Assembly: GCA_021442965.1 (NCBI GenBank)
Contig: JABUUX010000133.1
Coordinates: 1-9,293 of the forward strand
DNA length: 9,293 nt
Reading direction: 5' to 3'
Origin: Treponema sp.
GTDB lineage: Bacteria; Spirochaetota; Spirochaetia; Treponematales; Treponemataceae
Part shown: positions 6,066-9,293 of the stretch, in pieces
How the letters are laid out: the number at the start of each line of letters is the position of its first letter
How positions within the stretch are numbered: the stretch's first letter is position 1
Translations under genes and position numbers: made by a program
The notes under the pieces: model-generated
The model's input: the letters and a program-made list of their open reading frames with translations, nothing else
The model's database searches: none
Told to the model about the DNA's origin: nothing

Positions 6066-7623
6066 CACATTTCCCACATTTATCACAATAAGTCTTATTT
6101 ATATGATTCATAATTTCTGTATTATTTTGATTCCATATCTTTTCTAAGGTTTCAGTAAATACATTGCCAACAACTTTGTTAAAGCAAGAATGACAGAAAG
6201 TAACATCACCGTTTACTAAAATATTCATATCTCTACGAAGATGCCAGCATACGTTTCTTTCTACAGGAGAAAGATCAGCAGGCTTTCTGTCTGGAATAAG
6301 GCCGCAGAAGGAATTGTATTTTTGAATAATAAAATTACCGTTTGAACTGTTAGATTTTTCATTCCAGTATCTGAAAAAACTTTCCAGTTCCTCTTCATTT
6401 TCATTCATTCTTATAAACTGTGGATAAACAGATGAAGGAAAACACGTGGCGGCATTTTTTACACCTTGAACAGCCTTTTCAAAATCTGCTTCAGTTTTTC
6501 CGCGGATTTTAGCATACGTTTCAGAGGTAAAAGAATCTAAGTTTATGGAAATCATTATTTTTTCATAACCGTTTGTACGAGACTCTGCCTTTAAAGCCAC
6601 GTTTCTTAAAACATCAGCTGATTCTTCTGAAATATAATCGGTTTCAATAAAAACAGAAAGCCCCGGATAAGAAAGAATTTTTTCTACAATTTTTGAAAGG
6701 TCTTTATGAAATAAAGGATCTCCAAAATAAGAAAGACAAAGGACAGCATTTTCAGAAAATTCTGCTATTTGTTCAATAAGATTAAAAATCTTTTCTGTCT
6801 GCATAAATTCACCGTTTTTTGAAACAGGTGCAGAATGGGGAATATAAATAGGATTGGAATCAGAAACAGAACTTATCTGAATATTATAAAAACCAGGAAC
6901 TGTTTTTAATATATCAACATTGTTTGAAGCAAGAATAGAAACATCTTCTGCATCCAGTTCTTCAAGATTTTTATTTTTTCCGTCTTTTTCAAGAGCATTG
7001 TATAAAGCAATGCAAGCCATAAAATTTTCTTTTTTTCCGCAATCAAAACTGTATCGCAAAAGACGGTAATCATCTTCAGAAAGAACTGTTTCTATTTCAA
7101 AAGAGTTTATATCAGTGCTTAATAAATCAAAAAATGAATTTCTCGTTACTTCTTTTTCTCCGGCATCTTTTTGAATATCTTTTGAAAGTGAAGCAAGAAT
7201 GTCTGCTGTTCCACCATCTACCACTTCACAAGAAAAACCATAAGGGAAGCCTTCGGAATATGTATACTCTGCAACAAACTCTTCATGAGTTTCAAGAATT
7301 TCTTTGGTAAGCTTTCTATTCAAAAACGGACAGTCAGCAAATGCATAAACAGCTGCCTCTGCATTCTCGGCTTTAATGCAAAGTGAAACTTCTTCCATAA
7401 GCATTCGAACATTCCATTCTGATTTATAAACAAAAGAAACTTTTTCTGTAGTGTTTTCTTCAAGAAGTTTCCGAGCCTTCTCATACGCAAAAATATAAAC
7501 GGCACAATCCGTAGTTTTCTTTGCCCAAGCAAGAGCCAGGTCATAAGCCGATTTTCCGTTAAAAACCGGTTCAAACATATATTTTGTAGATTTGTCAGCA
7601 AATAAAATTACAATATTCTTCAT
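6040..7623 (-). CDS. Spiro-SPASM-type protein: degenerate SpsF-like domain plus cysteine-less radical SAM fold and SPASM domain
   Basis: A 527-residue cytoplasmic protein, first in the leftward glycan operon. Residues 1 to about 190 resemble the SpsF domain encoded two genes downstream (ADCPFLNRKL against ADNPFLFYEA; GFPYGFSCEVVDG against GLPHGSGVEVFDG). The R-x-x-S-x-R-x-P-x-K signature is absent, replaced by ADKSTKYMFEP. Residues about 245-440 follow a radical SAM barrel: YNIQISSV, then SYFGDPLFHKDL at the 'GE-P' position, then ISINLDSFTSETYAKIRG. The CX3CX2C residues are Ser254, Pro258 and Ile261. The C-terminal SPASM region keeps Cys459, 477, 480, 513, 516 and 519. I recall a spirochaete-only family called spiro-SPASM (TIGR04321) with these traits, but no search was possible. 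It probably acts as a scaffold or cluster-binding partner. The ATG at 7623 gives MKNIVILF, aligning with the SpsF first strand; an ATG at 7662 would add 13 residues. Neither has a good ribosome binding site. Confidence 0.85.
   Translation of the reverse strand: MKNIVILFADKSTKYMFEPVFNGKSAYDLALAWAKKTTDCAVYIFAYEKARKLLEENTTEKVSFVYKSEWNVRMLMEEVSLCIKAENAEAAVYAFADCPFLNRKLTKEILETHEEFVAEYTYSEGFPYGFSCEVVDGGTADILASLSKDIQKDAGEKEVTRNSFFDLLSTDINSFEIETVLSEDDYRLLRYSFDCGKKENFMACIALYNALEKDGKNKNLEELDAEDVSILASNNVDILKTVPGFYNIQISSVSDSNPIYIPHSAPVSKNGEFMQTEKIFNLIEQIAEFSENAVLCLSYFGDPLFHKDLSKIVEKILSYPGLSVFIETDYISEESADVLRNVALKAESRTNGYEKIMISINLDSFTSETYAKIRGKTEADFEKAVQGVKNAATCFPSSVYPQFIRMNENEEELESFFRYWNEKSNSSNGNFIIQKYNSFCGLIPDRKPADLSPVERNVCWHLRRDMNILVNGDVTFCHSCFNKVVGNVFTETLEKIWNQNNTEIMNHINKTYCDKCGKCDEYYTFNF
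6072..6075 (-). promoter_or_regulatory. Ribosome binding site of the glycosyltransferase, within the upstream gene
   Basis: GGGA on the minus strand lies six bases before the ATG at 6065 and decides the glycosyltransferase start. It is embedded in the codons for the last CX2CX2C cysteines of the spiro-SPASM-like protein, suggesting translational coupling. Confidence 0.5.
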
Positions 7624-7638
7624 CAATTCTTTATCGGA

Positions 7639-7667
7639 ATAAAAATTGAAGGGTTTAGTCATATCAA
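7639..7667 (-). promoter_or_regulatory. Weak candidate promoter of the glycan operon
   Basis: On the minus strand TTGATA (7662-7667, 5/6 to the -35 consensus) is followed by a 17-base spacer and TTTTAT (7639-7644, 4/6 to the -10 consensus). Initiation would fall near 7632, about nine bases before the ATG at 7623. It is incompatible with the longer start at 7662. AT-rich sequence makes chance matches common, so a promoter further upstream is equally possible. Confidence 0.22.
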
Positions 7668-7749
7668 AAAAGGTTTTAATTCAGAACTCACCAAAACTTT
7701 TCAGTAAATTCTATTAGAAATAAATATATCTTATTCGATTTTTATGCGT

Positions 7750-7755
7750 TATAAT
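7750..7755 (+). promoter_or_regulatory. -10 box of the FGGY kinase promoter
   Basis: A perfect TATAAT lies 37 bases before the kinase ATG. No convincing -35 hexamer sits 16-18 bases upstream (TATCTT and neighbours score poorly), and there is no TG extended -10. Such a weak promoter would be consistent with dependence on an activator or derepression. The palindrome at 7756-7775 abuts the box and would cover the expected transcription start near 7762. Confidence 0.5.
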
Positions 7756-7775
7756 TCAGTTAAACCTTTAACTGA
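7756..7775 (+). promoter_or_regulatory. Perfect palindrome, probable repressor operator of the FGGY kinase gene
   Basis: The arms TCAGTTAAA (7756-7764) and TTTAACTGA (7767-7775) are exact reverse complements separated by CC, giving a 20-base site directly after TATAAT. Size, symmetry and position over the expected start site fit an operator of a LacI-, GntR- or similar sugar-responsive repressor. The two-base centre makes it a poor RNA hairpin, and no T-run follows, so a terminator is unlikely. The regulator is not in the window. Confidence 0.65.
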
Positions 7776-7792
7776 TATTAATGAGGATTATT

Positions 7793-9293
7793 ATGACTAC
7801 TGATGAAATTAAAAATGAAATTAACAGCTGCCAGACTTCTCTTGGTATTGAATTCGGCTCTACCAGAATCAAAGCAGTTCTTATCAACTCAAAATACGAA
7901 CCTGTTGCGGGCGGAAGTTTTGAATGGGAAAATCAGCTTGTAGACGGCATCTGGACTTATGATTTGGAGCTTATTCACAAAGGCTTAAAGTCATGCTATG
8001 CAGATTTGAAAAAAGACGTAAAAGAAAAATTCGGACTTACACTAAAAAATGTAAAATCAATGGGAATAAGTGCCATGATGCACGGTTATCTTGCTTTTGA
8101 TAAAGATGACAATCTTCTGGTTCCGTTCCGTACCTGGCGCAACACCATTACAGGTAAAGCTTCAAAGGAACTTTCTGAAAAATTCAATTTTCCGGTTCCT
8201 GAACGCTGGAGCATTTCACATCTTTATCAGGCTATTCTGAACAAAGAAGCTCACGTTTCTTCTATAAAGAATGTTTATACACTGGCAGGATACATCCACT
8301 ATCTTTTAACAGGTCAGAAAGTTTTGGGTGTAGGAGATGCATCTGGAATGTTCCCTATAGACCGGAAAACAGGAACTTATAACGCAGCATTTGCTTCTTC
8401 CTTTAAGGAAATGACAGGCATTGATATTAACGAAGTATTTCCTAAAGTTCTTCCTGCAGGAGCAAAAGCCGGAAATCTTTCTGAAAAAGGAGCAGCCTTT
8501 TTGGATTCTGATGGAGATCTTATTGCAGGAATTCCAATGTGTCCTCCGGAAGGTGATGCAGGAACCGGTATGGCTGCAACTAATTCAGTACGTGTAAAAA
8601 CAGGTAACATCTCTGCCGGTACTTCAATCTTCAGCATGGTTGTACTTGATAAAGATTTACAAAAAACTTACCCGGGTGTAATTGACATTGTTACAACACC
8701 TGACGGAGTGCCTGTTGCAATGGTTCACGCAAATAACTGCACAGGAGAACATAACTACTGGATAAATCTTTTTAGCGAAGTAATTGAAACAATGGGACTT
8801 TCAGCAAAGAAAGGAGCTCTTTTCGATACTCTTATTACAAAATCTCTTGAAGCGGACAAAGATGTAGGCGGACTGCTTGCATATAACTATCTTTCCGGAG
8901 AAACAATTACAGGCTTCAACTCAGGACGACCTCTTTTTGTACGCTCTGAAAATGCAAACTTCAACATTGCAAACTTTATGCGTGCTCAGATGTTCACATC
9001 CCTTGGAGCTAACAGAAAAGGCATGGATATTCTGTTTGATGAAAATGTTGCCATTGATTCAATGCTTGGAGCCGGAGGATATTTCAAAACTGAAGCAGGT
9101 CTTAAATACATGGCCGCTTCAATCCACACACCTGTTTCTGCAATGGAAACAGCAGGCGAAGGCGGACCTTGGGGGATGGCACTTCTTGCTGCCTTTATGA
9201 CAGACGGTAACGGAGCTTCACTTCCAGACTTTTTGGATAACAATGTTTTTGGATCCTGCAAAAAAACTACGGCAGAACCAGAACCTGAACTTG
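7793..9293 (+). CDS. FGGY-family carbohydrate kinase (probable pentulose kinase), 3' end missing
   Basis: The frame is open from the ATG at 7793 to the window edge, giving 500 residues; about 30 more are expected for the family. It is a cytoplasmic kinase that phosphorylates a sugar with ATP. Motifs: LGIEFGSTRIKAVLI at 17-31 (phosphate-1 loop), SMGISAMMHGYLAFD at 89-103 followed by PFRTWRN, PPEGDAGTGM at 251-260 where Asp255 is the likely catalytic base, and SAGTSIF at 274-280 (adenosine-side loop). LGAGGYFKTEAG near 425-436 and ETAGEGGPWGMALLAA near 452-467 complete the C-terminal ATPase lobe. The subfamily resembles proteins labelled xylulokinase or L-ribulokinase-like; the substrate cannot be fixed from sequence, so no symbol is given. 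GAGG at 7783-7786 is a well-placed ribosome binding site six bases from the ATG. It is divergent from the glycan operon and probably heads its own sugar-use operon. Confidence 0.88.
   Translation, partial: MTTDEIKNEINSCQTSLGIEFGSTRIKAVLINSKYEPVAGGSFEWENQLVDGIWTYDLELIHKGLKSCYADLKKDVKEKFGLTLKNVKSMGISAMMHGYLAFDKDDNLLVPFRTWRNTITGKASKELSEKFNFPVPERWSISHLYQAILNKEAHVSSIKNVYTLAGYIHYLLTGQKVLGVGDASGMFPIDRKTGTYNAAFASSFKEMTGIDINEVFPKVLPAGAKAGNLSEKGAAFLDSDGDLIAGIPMCPPEGDAGTGMAATNSVRVKTGNISAGTSIFSMVVLDKDLQKTYPGVIDIVTTPDGVPVAMVHANNCTGEHNYWINLFSEVIETMGLSAKKGALFDTLITKSLEADKDVGGLLAYNYLSGETITGFNSGRPLFVRSENANFNIANFMRAQMFTSLGANRKGMDILFDENVAIDSMLGAGGYFKTEAGLKYMAASIHTPVSAMETAGEGGPWGMALLAAFMTDGNGASLPDFLDNNVFGSCKKTTAEPEPEL

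Noticed and set aside
6066..6086. Longer glycosyltransferase starting at GTG 6086
   Set aside because: It would deepen the overlap to 47 bases and has no ribosome binding site; the ATG at 6065 has GGGA six bases upstream. Not fully excluded.
7624..7662. ATG at 7662 as start of the spiro-SPASM-like protein
   Set aside because: There is no ribosome binding site and the extra 13 residues precede the first beta strand; the ATG at 7623 is preferred, with moderate certainty.
8377..9261. Antisense open frames opposite the FGGY kinase (8377-8637 and 8986-9261, minus)
   Set aside because: They are low-complexity shadows of a clearly conserved kinase frame, with no recognisable domain.

Overview
The window looks like a piece of a spirochaete chromosome, most likely Treponema. 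The sequence is AT-rich and has short intergenic gaps and tightly overlapping operons. The lineage signal comes from one gene (6040-7623, minus): a 'spiro-SPASM'-type protein with a C-terminal SPASM cysteine cluster, a radical-SAM-like fold and an N-terminal SpsF-like domain, an architecture I recall as restricted to spirochaetes. The genus is an inference; the protein architectures are read from the translations.

Layout from left to right: (1) The first 65 bases are the start of a minus-strand phosphate acetyltransferase gene (pta), cut by the window edge. (2) A divergent promoter region of about 100 bases separates it from a plus-strand operon of three genes. These are a 431-residue signalling protein (uncharacterised N-terminal domain, RsbW-type HATPase, cyclic-nucleotide-binding domain), then azlC and azlD, a two-subunit branched-chain amino acid exporter. 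Each junction in this operon is a 4-base ATGA overlap. (3) azlD runs tail to tail, with 2 bases between stop codons, into a three-gene minus-strand operon (7623 down to 2588). In transcription order this encodes the spiro-SPASM-like protein, a GT2-like glycosyltransferase, and an 834-residue fusion of an SpsF-type cytidylyltransferase, a PseG/SpsG-type nucleotide-sugar hydrolase or transferase, and a zinc-ribbon SAM methyltransferase. (4) A short divergent regulatory region with a TATAAT box and a perfect 9-bp-arm palindrome leads into a plus-strand FGGY sugar kinase, cut by the right edge after 500 residues.

The most interesting part is the minus-strand operon. It looks like a compact sugar-activation, methylation and glycosyl-transfer module, plausibly for a surface or flagellar-filament glycan (the target is inferred). 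Its first gene appears to be a double pseudoenzyme. The radical SAM CX3CX2C positions read Ser, Pro and Ile although the rest of the fold and the six SPASM cysteines remain, and its N-terminal SpsF-like domain has lost the R-S-R-P-K nucleotide-binding signature that is intact in the third gene. The two genes therefore share a homologous N-terminal domain, one apparently active and one apparently dead, which suggests a scaffold or regulatory role.

No rRNA, tRNA, CRISPR array, insertion sequence or phage gene was seen. No stretch over 300 bases lacks a gene.
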